A stretch of DNA of 64,000 bases from positions 124,001 through 188,000 of the forward strand of contig NZ_RHOR01000001.1 of assembly GCF_003946625.1 (NCBI RefSeq). Reading direction: 5' to 3'. The position numbers were made by a program, and so were the translations under genes. Of this stretch, positions 26,851 through 36,320 are shown piece by piece (position 1 is the first letter of the stretch; the number at the start of each line of letters is the position of its first letter). The stretch comes from Companilactobacillus kedongensis (GTDB lineage: Bacteria; Bacillota; Bacilli; Lactobacillales; Lactobacillaceae). Below the pieces are notes generated by a model. The model was not told where the DNA came from. It was given only the letters and a program-made list of their open reading frames with translations, and made no database searches.

Positions 26851-27897
26851 ATGTCATTAAATGATAAGTTAAAAGATTTAAGAAAAAATGGTATTAACGA
26901 AGCCAAACGTGCTGAAAGATTACAAGAATTAAACGATTTGAGAGTTAATCTCTTGGGTAAAAAGGGTCCTATCACAAAGGCCTTGCGTGGTATGAAAGAT
27001 GTTCCCGCTGAAGAACGACCAGAAATTGGTACTTTAGCTAATAATGTTAAAAAAGATATTCAATTAGCCATTGAAGAAAAAATGGATGAATTGAATCAAC
27101 AAATGATTGCCAAGAAACTTGAAGATGAAAAAATTGATGTAACTTTGCCTGCACAATCAAGAACAATCGGAACAAGACATATTTTGAAACAGACGATCGA
27201 AGACATCGAAGAGTTCTTTATTGGTCTTGGCTATCGTGTTGACGCTGGTCATGAAGTTGAAGAAGACCACTATAATTTTGAGAGATTAAATATCCCTAAG
27301 GATCACCCTGCACGTGATATGCAAGATACATTTTATTTGACTGATGAATTATTGATGAGAACACAAACATCTGCTCAAGAAGGTCGTGATATGGAATCTC
27401 ATGACTTTTCAAAGGGACCTTTGAAGGTTGTTTCACCAGGTGTTGTTTATCGTCGTGATGATGACGATGCTACTCATTCACATCAATTCCATCAAATTGA
27501 AGGTCTAGTTGTTGATAAAAATGTCAGCATGGCAGATTTAAAAGGAACACTAGAAGCCTTATGTCGTCACGTCTTTGGACCAAACAGAGAAATTCGTTTC
27601 CGTCCAAGTTACTTCCCATTTACCGAACCATCAGTTGAAGTTGACATTTCTTGTTTCAACTGTAATGGGGAAGGTTGTCGTATTTGTAAATATACTGGTT
27701 GGATCGAAGTTTTAGGTGCTGGACTTACTCATCCTAATGTTTTGGAAATGTCTGGTATCGACTCAACTGTATATAGTGGTATCGCCTTTGGCCTTGGCCC
27801 AGAGAGATTCGCTATGCTTAAATATGGGATCACTGATATTCGTGATTTCTATCTAAATGATGTTAGATTCTTAGAACAATTCAAAGGAGTAAATTAG
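26851..27897 (+). CDS. pheS: phenylalanyl-tRNA synthetase alpha subunit
   Basis: Catalytic subunit of the alpha2-beta2 class II enzyme. An N-terminal coiled-coil arm (about 1-85) is followed by the catalytic domain with motif 2 ([20 protein letters not shown]), the [21 protein letters not shown] segment and motif 3 [14 protein letters not shown]. Length 348 residues. AGGAGG precedes the ATG. Followed by pheT after four bases; both are under the T-box. Confidence 0.98.
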   Translation: MSLNDKLKDLRKNGINEAKRAERLQELNDLRVNLLGKKGPITKALRGMKDVPAEERPEIGTLANNVKKDIQLAIEEKMDELNQQMIAKKLEDEKIDVTLPAQSRTIGTRHILKQTIEDIEEFFIGLGYRVDAGHEVEEDHYNFERLNIPKDHPARDMQDTFYLTDELLMRTQTSAQEGRDMESHDFSKGPLKVVSPGVVYRRDDDDATHSHQFHQIEGLVVDKNVSMADLKGTLEALCRHVFGPNREIRFRPSYFPFTEPSVEVDISCFNCNGEGCRICKYTGWIEVLGAGLTHPNVLEMSGIDSTVYSGIAFGLGPERFAMLKYGITDIRDFYLNDVRFLEQFKGVN

Positions 27898-27901
27898 TAA
27901 T

Positions 27902-30310
27902 ATGAAAATTTCACTAAATTGGTTAAAAGAGTACATCCCGGTTACTCATACCGTTGAAGAAATAGCAAATAAAGTATCATTAACAGGTATTGAATCAAGT
28001 CCCGTAACCTTGGGTCAAGGATTAGATAAATTGGTTGTTGGTCATATTACTAGTATCAAGTCTCATCCAGATTCAGATCATTTAAATATTTGTACCGTTG
28101 ATGTTGGCGAAGATGAAGACATTCAAATTGTTTGTGGTGCTCCTAATGTTGCTGATGGACAATATGTCATTGTTGCTAGACATGGTGCACATTTGCCGGA
28201 AGGAAAACGTATCAAGCATGGTAAGATCCGTGGCATCGAATCTAACGGTATGATCTGTGGATTAGATGAGATCGGTGTTCCTGAAAAATATGTTCCAGAA
28301 GCCTTCCAAAATGGGATCTATGTTTTTCCAGAAGCTGAAAAAACTGGCTCAAATGCCCTAGAATTATTAGGCTTAACTGATGAAATGGTTGATTTAGATA
28401 TTACTCCTAATAGAGCTGATACTTTAGGTATGCATGGTGCCGCTTGGGAAATTGGTGCTACTTATGATGAAAAACCAGATATTAAGAAGGCAGAATTAGA
28501 TGATTCAAAAGTTAAAGAATTATCTGATATTACTGCTGAAGTAAAAGATGATAAATTAGTTCCTGACTTTTTATTACGTGAATTAAAGGATATTACAGTT
28601 GGTGAAAGTCCACTCTGGATGCAACGTCGTTTGTGGAATCAAAATATTCAACCGGTAAATAATGTCATTGATGCTACTAATTACGTTATGATCGAATATG
28701 GTCAACCTATTCAAGCCTATGATCTTGATAAGTTACAAGAAAACAAATTGGTTGTAAGAAATGCCAAGAGCGGTGAGAAATTTACACTAGAGGATGATAC
28801 TGAAAAGTCATTGAGTCACAACGACCTTGTTGTAGCATCTGGCGCACAAATCTTAGGTATAGCTGGTGTTGCTGGCGGAATTGAAGCCCGTGTTACAGCA
28901 GATACCAAGAATGTATTACTTGAAAGTGCTGTATTTGATGGAGCAAGTGTACGTAAGTCTGCTCAACGTCATGATCTTCGTGGGGATGCGTCAAACCGTT
29001 ACGAAAAGGGCGTTGATAATGGCAGCGTTTCTGAAGCTTTGGAGCGTGCTGTTCAATTGGTCGATCAAACTGGTTCAGTAAGTGTTATCTCTCAAGAAAT
29101 CGTTGGGAGTAGGACAGAAGCTAAACCAACCGTTATCACTGGTAGCATTAAGCACATTAATCATTTGATGGGATTAGATCTATCTTCATATAAGATTATG
29201 AAAATCATTGATCAACTTGGCTTTGAAGCTAAACTTGATGGTGATGCAGTTACAGTTACGATTCCTACAAGACGTTGGGATATGGCAATTGAGGCAGATC
29301 TTATTGAAGAAGTTATTAGAATTTATGGATATGACAACTTGAAGGGAACATTACCATCAGGTATGGAAACTAGTGGTGGTTATTCTCCAAAACGTGAGTT
29401 TAGTAATAAATTAAGTAACTCGTTGTTAAGCCAAGGATTAGACGAAGTTATCAACTTTGCACTTTTAAGCAAGAATGAAGTTAAAGATTTCAATATCAAA
29501 GAAACCAATTTAACTAAATTGTTACATCCAATGACAGAAGATCATGAATATCTCAGAACTAGTTTGATTCCTGGATTGGTCAATAATGTTGCTTACAATC
29601 AAGCTAGAAACAATAATGACGTCGCCATTTTTGAACAAGCAAGAATTTTTGATCGTCAGCAAGGTGAAGATCGTCCAGCTGAAGTTGAATATATCTCTGG
29701 TGCAGTCAGTGGAAATATTGCTAATGATTCATGGAATACTACTAAAAAGGCAGTAGATTTCTATGACGTTAAAGGTATTGTGGAAGAATTGCTTTCATTT
29801 ACAAATGCTAAGAGTCATTTTGAATATGTTGCAACTGATGAAATTACTAACTTACATCCAGGACAATCAGCATTTATAACAGCAGATGGACAAAGGGTCG
29901 GTTATATTGGTAAACTACATCCTAGTTACCAAAGCGAACATAATGTTGACGATACATTTGTCTTTGAATTGAATATTGATGAATTGTTTGAACTTAATAA
30001 ACGCAAGGTTCAATCGCAATCAGCACCTAAATACCCTAGTGTAAGTCGTGACTTGGCTATTCTAGTTGATAAGGATGTTGAAAGCGGACAAATCGTCAAT
30101 GATATTTTCACTAATGGTGGCAAATACTTGATTGATGCTAATATCTTTGACCTTTACCAAGGTTCACACGTCAAACCGGGACATAAGTCATTGGGTTATC
30201 ATTTGGTCTTCCAAAACCCTAATGACACACTAACTGACGAAACAGTTGAACAAGCTTTTGATGTTATTAAAGAAAGTCTTGTTCAAAAATTTAATGTGGA
30301 AATAAGATAA
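27902..30310 (+). CDS. pheT: phenylalanyl-tRNA synthetase beta subunit
   Basis: Beta subunit, 802 residues, responsible for tRNA binding and editing of Tyr-tRNA-Phe. Domains in order: EMAP-like tRNA-binding domain (about 40-150, VVGHITSIKSHPDSDHLNIC), B3/B4 editing domain (about 210-385), B5 domain (about 405-475), inactive synthetase-like core, and a C-terminal ferredoxin-fold anticodon-binding domain (SAPKYPSVSRDLAILVD onward). Full length. Starts four bases after pheS. Confidence 0.98.
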   Translation: MKISLNWLKEYIPVTHTVEEIANKVSLTGIESSPVTLGQGLDKLVVGHITSIKSHPDSDHLNICTVDVGEDEDIQIVCGAPNVADGQYVIVARHGAHLPEGKRIKHGKIRGIESNGMICGLDEIGVPEKYVPEAFQNGIYVFPEAEKTGSNALELLGLTDEMVDLDITPNRADTLGMHGAAWEIGATYDEKPDIKKAELDDSKVKELSDITAEVKDDKLVPDFLLRELKDITVGESPLWMQRRLWNQNIQPVNNVIDATNYVMIEYGQPIQAYDLDKLQENKLVVRNAKSGEKFTLEDDTEKSLSHNDLVVASGAQILGIAGVAGGIEARVTADTKNVLLESAVFDGASVRKSAQRHDLRGDASNRYEKGVDNGSVSEALERAVQLVDQTGSVSVISQEIVGSRTEAKPTVITGSIKHINHLMGLDLSSYKIMKIIDQLGFEAKLDGDAVTVTIPTRRWDMAIEADLIEEVIRIYGYDNLKGTLPSGMETSGGYSPKREFSNKLSNSLLSQGLDEVINFALLSKNEVKDFNIKETNLTKLLHPMTEDHEYLRTSLIPGLVNNVAYNQARNNNDVAIFEQARIFDRQQGEDRPAEVEYISGAVSGNIANDSWNTTKKAVDFYDVKGIVEELLSFTNAKSHFEYVATDEITNLHPGQSAFITADGQRVGYIGKLHPSYQSEHNVDDTFVFELNIDELFELNKRKVQSQSAPKYPSVSRDLAILVDKDVESGQIVNDIFTNGGKYLIDANIFDLYQGSHVKPGHKSLGYHLVFQNPNDTLTDETVEQAFDVIKESLVQKFNVEIR

Positions 30311-30325
30311 TAGCGCCCAAACTAA

Positions 30326-30334
30326 TGGTATAAT
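30326..30334 (+). promoter_or_regulatory. extended -10 element before mltG
   Basis: TGGTATAAT (extended TGn plus TATAAT at 30329-30334) lies 16 bases after the pheT stop and 28 bases before the mltG start codon. No good -35 accompanies it. Confidence 0.5.
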
Positions 30335-30362
30335 TTAATAAATTAACTCGGGAGGCTGTGTC

Positions 30363-31511
30363 TTGAGCCAAAAGGATGACAAGAAAGAAGCATTAAAGAA
30401 AGAATCAGAGGATAAAATTTCAACACGTGCTAAAGAACGAACTGTTGCAAACCATATTGCATACTGGATCGTTGGGGTTATCGCTGTTTTAGCGGTCGTT
30501 GTGGCTATTATTGGATTTAATTACGTTAATAGTTCATTACAACCATATAATTCAAAGAATACCGATGAGATCGTGGTGAAAGTTCCCGTAGGTTCTTCTA
30601 GCAAAGATATTGCTAAAGAATTAGAGCAAGATAAAGTTATTAAAAGTGGTACTGTTTTTAATTTCTATATTAAGGCTCAAAATTACACTGATTTTCAGGC
30701 CGGATACTATCATTTTAAGCAATCAATGTCGATGAACGAAGTCGTTAAACAATTGCAAAAGGGTGGAAGTGCCGTGCCTACCGGTGCAGCTTCTGATACT
30801 GTACTAGTCCGTGAAGGTGTAACGATCGATCAAATTGGTGATCAAATTCAAAAGAGCACTAACTTTAAGAAGAAGGATTTCTTGAAGTTAATGAAGAACA
30901 AGGAGTATTTGGCTACACTTCAAAAGAAGTATCCTGAATTGTTGGATTCGTCAATGAAGAAGAAAAATGTCAGATATCATCTTGAAGGTTACTTGTTCCC
31001 AGCCACTTATGGACTTTATAAGGGGATGACTATGAAGGAATTAGTTAACCAAATGGTCGCTAATGAAGATGAGAAGATGAGACCTTATTATGATCAAATC
31101 AAGGAGAAGAACTTAACAGTTCAACAAGTGTTAACACTTGCTTCATTGGTTGAACGTGAAGGTGTTACTAACAAGGATCGTAAGAAGATCGCTGGTGTAT
31201 TCTTCAACCGTATCGATGTAGATATGCCATTGCAATCAGATATCTCTGTTATGTACGCTTTAAACACACATAAAACTAGTTTGACAAATAAGGATACCAG
31301 TGTAAAATCTCCATATAACTTATATAAGAATAAGGGATATGGACCTGGTCCATTTAATACACCAAGTTTACAATCTATCGAAGCCGTCTTGAATCCTTCC
31401 GATAGAAATGAAGATTATCTATACTTCGTCGCCAACTTGAAGACGGGTAAAGTTTATTACTCACATACTCTTGAAGAGCACGAAACTAAGAATTCTTCAT
31501 TAGGACAATAG
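30363..31511 (+). CDS. mltG: endolytic murein transglycosylase MltG
   Basis: Membrane-anchored lytic transglycosylase that cleaves nascent peptidoglycan glycan strands and sets their length. A basic cytoplasmic tail precedes one membrane segment (about residues 31-53), a LysM-like region and the YceG catalytic domain; the catalytic Glu is Glu264 in LASLVEREG. Length 382 residues. The start is TTG at 30363 with GGAGG (30351-30355) correctly placed. greA follows downstream, as in many lactobacilli. Confidence 0.96.
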   Translation: MSQKDDKKEALKKESEDKISTRAKERTVANHIAYWIVGVIAVLAVVVAIIGFNYVNSSLQPYNSKNTDEIVVKVPVGSSSKDIAKELEQDKVIKSGTVFNFYIKAQNYTDFQAGYYHFKQSMSMNEVVKQLQKGGSAVPTGAASDTVLVREGVTIDQIGDQIQKSTNFKKKDFLKLMKNKEYLATLQKKYPELLDSSMKKKNVRYHLEGYLFPATYGLYKGMTMKELVNQMVANEDEKMRPYYDQIKEKNLTVQQVLTLASLVEREGVTNKDRKKIAGVFFNRIDVDMPLQSDISVMYALNTHKTSLTNKDTSVKSPYNLYKNKGYGPGPFNTPSLQSIEAVLNPSDRNEDYLYFVANLKTGKVYYSHTLEEHETKNSSLGQ

Positions 31512-31536
31512 TCCGAAGTTAGATATAATGGATAAG

Positions 31537-31568
31537 TGTCATCTGGCCCTCTTGGTTAGATGACATTT
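31537..31568 (+). terminator. weak hairpin between mltG and greA
   Basis: TGTCATCT (31537-31544) pairs with AGATGACA (31558-31565), followed by only four T. A TATAAT at 31524-31529 just upstream means it could instead lie in the greA leader. Confidence 0.45.
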
Positions 31569-31621
31569 TGAAGTTTCAACAAAAATTAATAAAGATATTT
31601 TAAAAGTGAGGAAGTTTAATA

Positions 31622-32098
31622 ATGGCAGACAAAAGTTATCCAATGACTGCAGAAGGTAAGCAAAAACTTGAAGAAGAATTGGAAGATCTAAAAAAGGTAA
31701 AAAGACCAGAAGTAATCAATAGAATTAAGATTGCCAGAGGTTTTGGTGACCTTTCAGAAAATTCTGAATATACATCAGCTAAAGATGAACAAAGTGTTGT
31801 AGAATCACGTATTTCACAAATTATTGAAATGCTTCAATATGCTAACGTTATTGATACTGATAAAGTCGCTAATGATGAGGTATCAGTTGGTAAAAAAGTT
31901 ACAGTTCAAGAAGACGATGATGATCCTGAAGAATACATCATTGTTGGTTCTGCTGAATCTGATCCAGATGATGGTAAAATTTCAAATGATTCACCTATTG
32001 CTAAAGCATTGATCGGTAAACATGTTGGTGATGTTGTTACTGTTGAAACACCAGTAGGTAGCTATGACTTAACTATAAAAGCCGTCGGAGTTGCATAA
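31622..32098 (+). CDS. greA: transcription elongation factor GreA
   Basis: Binds the RNA polymerase secondary channel and stimulates cleavage of backtracked RNA. N-terminal coiled coil (about 1-75) carries the acidic tip region [13 protein letters not shown], and the C-terminal FKBP-like domain contains [16 protein letters not shown]. Length 158 residues, normal. GTGAGGAAG upstream of the ATG. Confidence 0.97.
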   Translation: MADKSYPMTAEGKQKLEEELEDLKKVKRPEVINRIKIARGFGDLSENSEYTSAKDEQSVVESRISQIIEMLQYANVIDTDKVANDEVSVGKKVTVQEDDDDPEEYIIVGSAESDPDDGKISNDSPIAKALIGKHVGDVVTVETPVGSYDLTIKAVGVA

Positions 32099-32148
32099 TG
32101 TAATCGTTTTCTGCTATGTTTATTTTATAAAATAGTGGGGTGAAAAAA

Positions 32149-32445
32149 ATGAAAATTGAATTAACTGAGGAAGCATCTAAATGGTTTGAAGATGAAGTTG
32201 GTGTTCAACCTGGAGATGGAATTCATTTTTATGGTAAAGTTTATGGCAAAACAATGGTCCATGAAGGTTTCTCGATCGCATTTAGAACTGAAAAACCAGT
32301 AGAACCTGAATCAAGTACAGAGATCAATGGTGTTACGTATTTTATTACTGACAGTGATGTTTGGTTCTTTGCACGCTATGACTTATTAGTAGAATATGAT
32401 CCTGACCTAGATGGTCCCAAGTATATTTTTAAATCTAATGAATAA
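32149..32445 (+). CDS. HesB/YneR-like protein without cysteines
   Basis: 98-residue protein of the HesB-like (YneR) group. It opens KIELTEEASKWFEDEVGV, as A-type Fe-S carrier folds do, but contains no cysteine, so it cannot be a standard Fe-S scaffold. The ATG at 32149 is chosen over an in-frame GTG at 32140 because GGGGTG lies directly before it. Function unknown; often found near greA in lactobacilli. Confidence 0.75.
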   Translation: MKIELTEEASKWFEDEVGVQPGDGIHFYGKVYGKTMVHEGFSIAFRTEKPVEPESSTEINGVTYFITDSDVWFFARYDLLVEYDPDLDGPKYIFKSNE

Positions 32446-32473
32446 TGCTTTTTAGTGTTTTGAAGGGAAACCT

Positions 32474-34585
32474 ATGAGAAAAATACTCGATATAATAAAG
32501 AAAAGAACAGGTAGTCAAGCAAAGTCTACTATTCCATTTAGACTGAACCTGCTTTTTTTTATTGTTTTTGCCTTGTTTGCTTTATTAGTAGGACAACTTG
32601 CATATTTACAAATTGTTTATGGTGGTAAGTTTGCCGCTGAAGTGGATCGAACGGACAAAACAGTAATGAGCGGTAATGTGCCTCGTGGAATGATCTATGA
32701 TTCAAAAGGAAGATTACTAGTTGGTAATTCAACCGAAAATTCAATAACTTATACAAAGAGCTCAAGTGTTAAGTCGAGTGATATTTATCAAATCGTTAAT
32801 CGTTTGACGAAGTACGTCTCATTTGATAAAGATAATTTATCAACTCGTGACAAAGCTGATTATATTTTGGCCGCACCTGGTAAATCTGCTAAGGTGGCCA
32901 AACAGATGCCTAAGTCATATAGAGTCGACTCAAATGGTGATCAACTCTCTTCAAGTAAGACTTATAACAATGAAATCAAATATATTAAAGATCAAGGGAT
33001 TCATCTAAGTGATGCTGATCTTTCAAAAGCATCGGTCTTTAAAAAGATGAGTTCTGCTTATTCACTTTCAACGGTTTATTTGAAAGATAAGAATTTAAAG
33101 GCTAAAGAAATTGCCCAAGTCAGTGAACATTTAACTGAACTTCCTGGTGTAAGTATTGGTACAAACTGGAATCGAGAATATCCTCAAGGAAAATCTATCG
33201 CAAGTATTATTGGTGGTGTTTCAACTGAGAGACAAGGTATTCCGGATGATGAATTGAATACAATGCTTGCCTATGGTTATTCACGAAATGATCGTGTTGG
33301 TACTAGTTATTTGGAAAAGAGTTACGAAACGCTACTTTCTGGTACTAAGAGCCAAAAAGAAGTTCAAATTGGCGGTAATAACCAGATTAAGAAGAGCAAG
33401 GTAGTCTATAAGGGACAAAAGGGTAGTAACTTAAACCTAACAATTGATTCTAAGTTCCAGAAGAAAGTACAAAGTATCCTACAATCAGCTTATAGTTCCG
33501 CTAAAGCTGATGGTGTTACACCATATTCTGACGGTGCCTACGTTGTTGTTACTAATCCTAAGACTGGTGCTATTATGGCCTTAGCTGGTATTAAGAATGA
33601 TCCAACGACAGGTAAAACGACTGAGGATTCCTTAGGTGTTATAAATAGAGCCTTTGTTATGGGATCTGCCGTTAAGGGTGCCACAGTTCTAGGTGCTTTG
33701 ATGGATGGTGTAATTACACCAACGAATAATACTCAAGCTGATGTTCCTATTTATTTACCAGGTACAGCTATTAAAAAATCTGTATATCCAATTGGTACTT
33801 TCAGCAGTTTAAATGCTGAGATGGCGCTTCAAGTTTCATCCAATGAGTATATGATGGCTTTGGCAATGAAAGAAGCTAACGCAAAATATACTCCTAATAC
33901 CTATATTCATATGGATTCTGATATCTTCTCCAAGATGAGAGGGTACTTTAATCAATTTGGATTAGGTGTTAAGACAGGTGTTGATATTTCTGGTGAAACA
34001 ACTGGACTTGTCGGTTCAACACACACTAGTGATGGTCATTTGAAGACTGGTTCTGCGCTTGATTTATCCTTTGGTAACTATGATTCATATACTTTGATGG
34101 AAATGGCTCAGTATATTTCTACTATTGCTAATGGTGGATATAGAATGCGTCCTTATATTGTTCAATCAACCCAAAATACCAGCAATAATGGAGATAGAGG
34201 GACTATTGAATCAGTTACTCAACCTAAAGTATTAAATCGTGTTGGTTTTACCAATGCTGAACTTAATGTCGTTAAAAGAGGTATGTATGCTGCGGTTCAT
34301 GGTACTAATGGTTGGACGACAGCTACTAAACTTAAAGATTTGAAACCAGCAGTTGCTGCTAAAACTGGTACTGCTCAAACGTTCTACTTTAATCCTAATG
34401 ATCCTAATAACCCTGATCCACCTGAAACTATTAATAATAGTTTGGTATCATTTGGTCCATATGATGACCCTAATATTGCTATGGCAGTTGTCTTTCCTAA
34501 CATAACTTCTGAGACGGGTGGTTACTCTCAAGTTGTTGCTAAGGCAATTTATGAGTACTATTATAAGATGACCGGACAGGATTAA
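32474..34585 (+). CDS. class B penicillin-binding protein (PBP2b-type transpeptidase)
   Basis: Peptidoglycan transpeptidase anchored by one membrane segment (about residues 24-45). The N-terminal dimerisation domain begins around NVPRGMIYDSKGRLL; the transpeptidase domain has the active-site Ser398 in GSAVKGATV (SxxK, Lys401), an SSN triad near residue 453 and KTGT at 630-633. No PASTA domains. Length 703 residues, typical of PBP2b-like elongation or division enzymes; I cannot decide which. Monocistronic upstream of rpmG. Confidence 0.93.
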   Translation: MRKILDIIKKRTGSQAKSTIPFRLNLLFFIVFALFALLVGQLAYLQIVYGGKFAAEVDRTDKTVMSGNVPRGMIYDSKGRLLVGNSTENSITYTKSSSVKSSDIYQIVNRLTKYVSFDKDNLSTRDKADYILAAPGKSAKVAKQMPKSYRVDSNGDQLSSSKTYNNEIKYIKDQGIHLSDADLSKASVFKKMSSAYSLSTVYLKDKNLKAKEIAQVSEHLTELPGVSIGTNWNREYPQGKSIASIIGGVSTERQGIPDDELNTMLAYGYSRNDRVGTSYLEKSYETLLSGTKSQKEVQIGGNNQIKKSKVVYKGQKGSNLNLTIDSKFQKKVQSILQSAYSSAKADGVTPYSDGAYVVVTNPKTGAIMALAGIKNDPTTGKTTEDSLGVINRAFVMGSAVKGATVLGALMDGVITPTNNTQADVPIYLPGTAIKKSVYPIGTFSSLNAEMALQVSSNEYMMALAMKEANAKYTPNTYIHMDSDIFSKMRGYFNQFGLGVKTGVDISGETTGLVGSTHTSDGHLKTGSALDLSFGNYDSYTLMEMAQYISTIANGGYRMRPYIVQSTQNTSNNGDRGTIESVTQPKVLNRVGFTNAELNVVKRGMYAAVHGTNGWTTATKLKDLKPAVAAKTGTAQTFYFNPNDPNNPDPPETINNSLVSFGPYDDPNIAMAVVFPNITSETGGYSQVVAKAIYEYYYKMTGQD

Positions 34586-34671
34586 TCTAAATTAGTTCTT
34601 TTAATATAACTGAAAAAATGGTATATTTAATTAGTTGAATTTTAGTTAAGTATAATGAAAGGATGTTCCCA

Positions 34672-34821
34672 ATGAGAGTAAATATAACAATGGAATGTAC
34701 TTCATGTCATGAACGTACATATCTAACAAACAAGAGCAAACGTAACAATCCAGAGCGTCTTGAACTTAAGAAGTACTGTCCACGCGAACGTACTGTTACA
34801 TTGCACCGTGAAACAAAATAA
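34672..34821 (+). CDS. rpmG: 50S ribosomal protein L33
   Basis: 49-residue ribosomal protein reading [18 protein letters not shown] at the N-terminus and ending TLHRETK. It has the first CxxC pair (CTSC) but the second motif is CPRE, so only three of the four zinc-ribbon cysteines remain; similar forms occur in other Lactobacillales. AAAGGATG lies upstream of the ATG and a TATAAT at 34651-34656. The stop is the first base of the terminator stem region. Confidence 0.96.
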   Translation: MRVNITMECTSCHERTYLTNKSKRNNPERLELKKYCPRERTVTLHRETK

Positions 34822-34853
34822 ACAACAGGTGAATAGCCCTGTTGTTTTTTTTT
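34821..34853 (+). terminator. terminator of rpmG
   Basis: AACAACAGG (34821-34829) pairs with CCTGTTGTT (34838-34846), followed by nine T. Confidence 0.9.
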
Positions 34854-34870
34854 ACTAGGGAGGCAAAAAT

Positions 34871-35434
34871 TTGGACAAAGTAAGCTTTAGAAAAAGGCAA
34901 ATAGACTTAATTGATGATTTTATGAAATCTGGAAATGCACAACAAGAGATCAATGATCTTTACATGCAATTATTCCAAAATGAGGAATTCATCAATTCAA
35001 AGAATATCGGCATTACTTTGAGTATGAATAATGAAATTCCTACTTTTCCAATTATCAAGTATTGTTGGGATATGGGGAAAGATGTCTATATACCAAAGAC
35101 TTTTGCAGATTATACAATGACGTTTGTTAAGTACACGAGTGAAACTCCACTTGAAGATAGTTCGTTTGGTGTTAAAGAACCAGTTAACTATGAAGTGGAT
35201 ACTGTAAATCCTCCAGAACTGATCATTGTTCCAGGTTTGGCTTTTTCCAAACAAGATAATAATCGTTTAGGCTTTGGTGCAGGATATTATGATCGTTATC
35301 TAGCTTCACATCCTACAAGAACCATTTCTTTGGCAATGTCTGAACAATACTATTTACAAACTCCCTGGCCAGTTTACGTACTAGATAAATCAGTTGATGA
35401 AATCATCACTGTGAAAGGCGAGAATAATGTATAG
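34871..35434 (+). CDS. 5-formyltetrahydrofolate cyclo-ligase
   Basis: Converts 5-formyl-THF to 5,10-methenyl-THF with ATP. Length 187 residues. The substrate-site motif GFGAGYYDRYL near residue 137 is the family signature, and N-terminal KVSFRKRQID carries the basic residues. TTG start at 34871 is supported by GGGAGG (34858-34863). It overlaps the rhomboid gene by eight bases; rpmG, this gene, rhomboid, yqgQ and glcK keep the Bacillus order. Confidence 0.93.
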   Translation: MDKVSFRKRQIDLIDDFMKSGNAQQEINDLYMQLFQNEEFINSKNIGITLSMNNEIPTFPIIKYCWDMGKDVYIPKTFADYTMTFVKYTSETPLEDSSFGVKEPVNYEVDTVNPPELIIVPGLAFSKQDNNRLGFGAGYYDRYLASHPTRTISLAMSEQYYLQTPWPVYVLDKSVDEIITVKGENNV

Positions 35435-36092
35435 AGAAAGAGAGCCTTATGTTACATGGTTTCTTTTGGCTTTAACAGTTGGCGTCTTTGTATTAGAAAC
35501 AATTAGTGGTGGTTCTCAAAGTACAAGTACTTTAGTTAACTTTGGCGCAAAATTTACACCGATGATCCAAGACGGCCAATGGTGGCGTCTGATTGCACCG
35601 ATATTTTTACATATAGGTATCTTTCATATTTTGATGAATGGATTTACGCTATATATTATGGGTAGATCATTAGAACCGTTGATGGGACATTGGCGATTTT
35701 TTGTTTTATACATGCTAAGTGGGATAGTTGGCAACTTGGCTAGCTTTGCTTTTGGTGGATATTATACGATTTCCGCTGGAGCAAGTACCTCACTATTCGG
35801 AACTTTCGCTGCATTCTTGGCCTTTGCCTTGATGTACCGCGATAATCCTGGATTTCAAGAGTTAGGAAAATCATTTCTAACATTGATTGTTCTAAACTTG
35901 ATAATAAGTTTAGTAGGATCAAGCTTTGACGTTTGGGGTCATATCGGCGGTATTGTAGGTGGCTTTTTCCTAGGCTTTGTTTTAGGTTTGCCAAAAGGAG
36001 ACCGTCCAAAGTTGATAATTAGGATAATTTCAGTGATAATTATTGTTGTTGTTTCTTACTTTATGTATGCAAGAGGTATGAACATTGGATAA
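35427..36092 (+). CDS. rhomboid family intramembrane serine protease
   Basis: Six-helix intramembrane protease of 221 residues, GluP/YqgP-like but without the cytosolic N-terminal domain of the Bacillus protein. Catalytic Ser is near residue 120 in GASTSLFG and catalytic His near 172 in WGHIGGIVGG. The HILMNGFTLY segment in helix 2 provides the conserved His and Asn of the oxyanion hole. Overlaps its neighbours by eight bases on each side. Substrates unknown. Confidence 0.93.
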   Translation: MYREREPYVTWFLLALTVGVFVLETISGGSQSTSTLVNFGAKFTPMIQDGQWWRLIAPIFLHIGIFHILMNGFTLYIMGRSLEPLMGHWRFFVLYMLSGIVGNLASFAFGGYYTISAGASTSLFGTFAAFLAFALMYRDNPGFQELGKSFLTLIVLNLIISLVGSSFDVWGHIGGIVGGFFLGFVLGLPKGDRPKLIIRIISVIIIVVVSYFMYARGMNIG

Positions 36093-36318
36093 TGTAAGTT
36101 TAAAAAATCTCTATGATGTACAACAGTTATTGAAGCGTTTTGGTACTTATGTTCATTTAGGTAAAAGACTCTGGGATATTGAACTAATGTCAATTGAAGT
36201 CAGAAATTTATTTGATAATGAAATGATCGATAAGGATACCTTTATTAGAGCTCAGCTGGTGTTAAAGTCAGAACACAGAAAAGAAGAGAATAAAGATAAA
36301 GAAGAGAAGGAAAGATAA
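36085..36318 (+). CDS. yqgQ: YqgQ family protein (DUF910)
   Basis: 77-residue cytosolic protein of unknown function; the YDVQQLLKRFGTYVHLGKR and DIELMSIEVRNLFD segments are characteristic of YqgQ. Nucleic-acid binding has been suggested for the family. TTG start at 36085 overlapping the rhomboid end by eight bases. C-terminus is a charged Lys/Glu tail. Always found between rhomboid and glucokinase in Firmicutes. Confidence 0.88.
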   Translation: MDNVSLKNLYDVQQLLKRFGTYVHLGKRLWDIELMSIEVRNLFDNEMIDKDTFIRAQLVLKSEHRKEENKDKEEKER

Positions 36319-36320
36319 CA

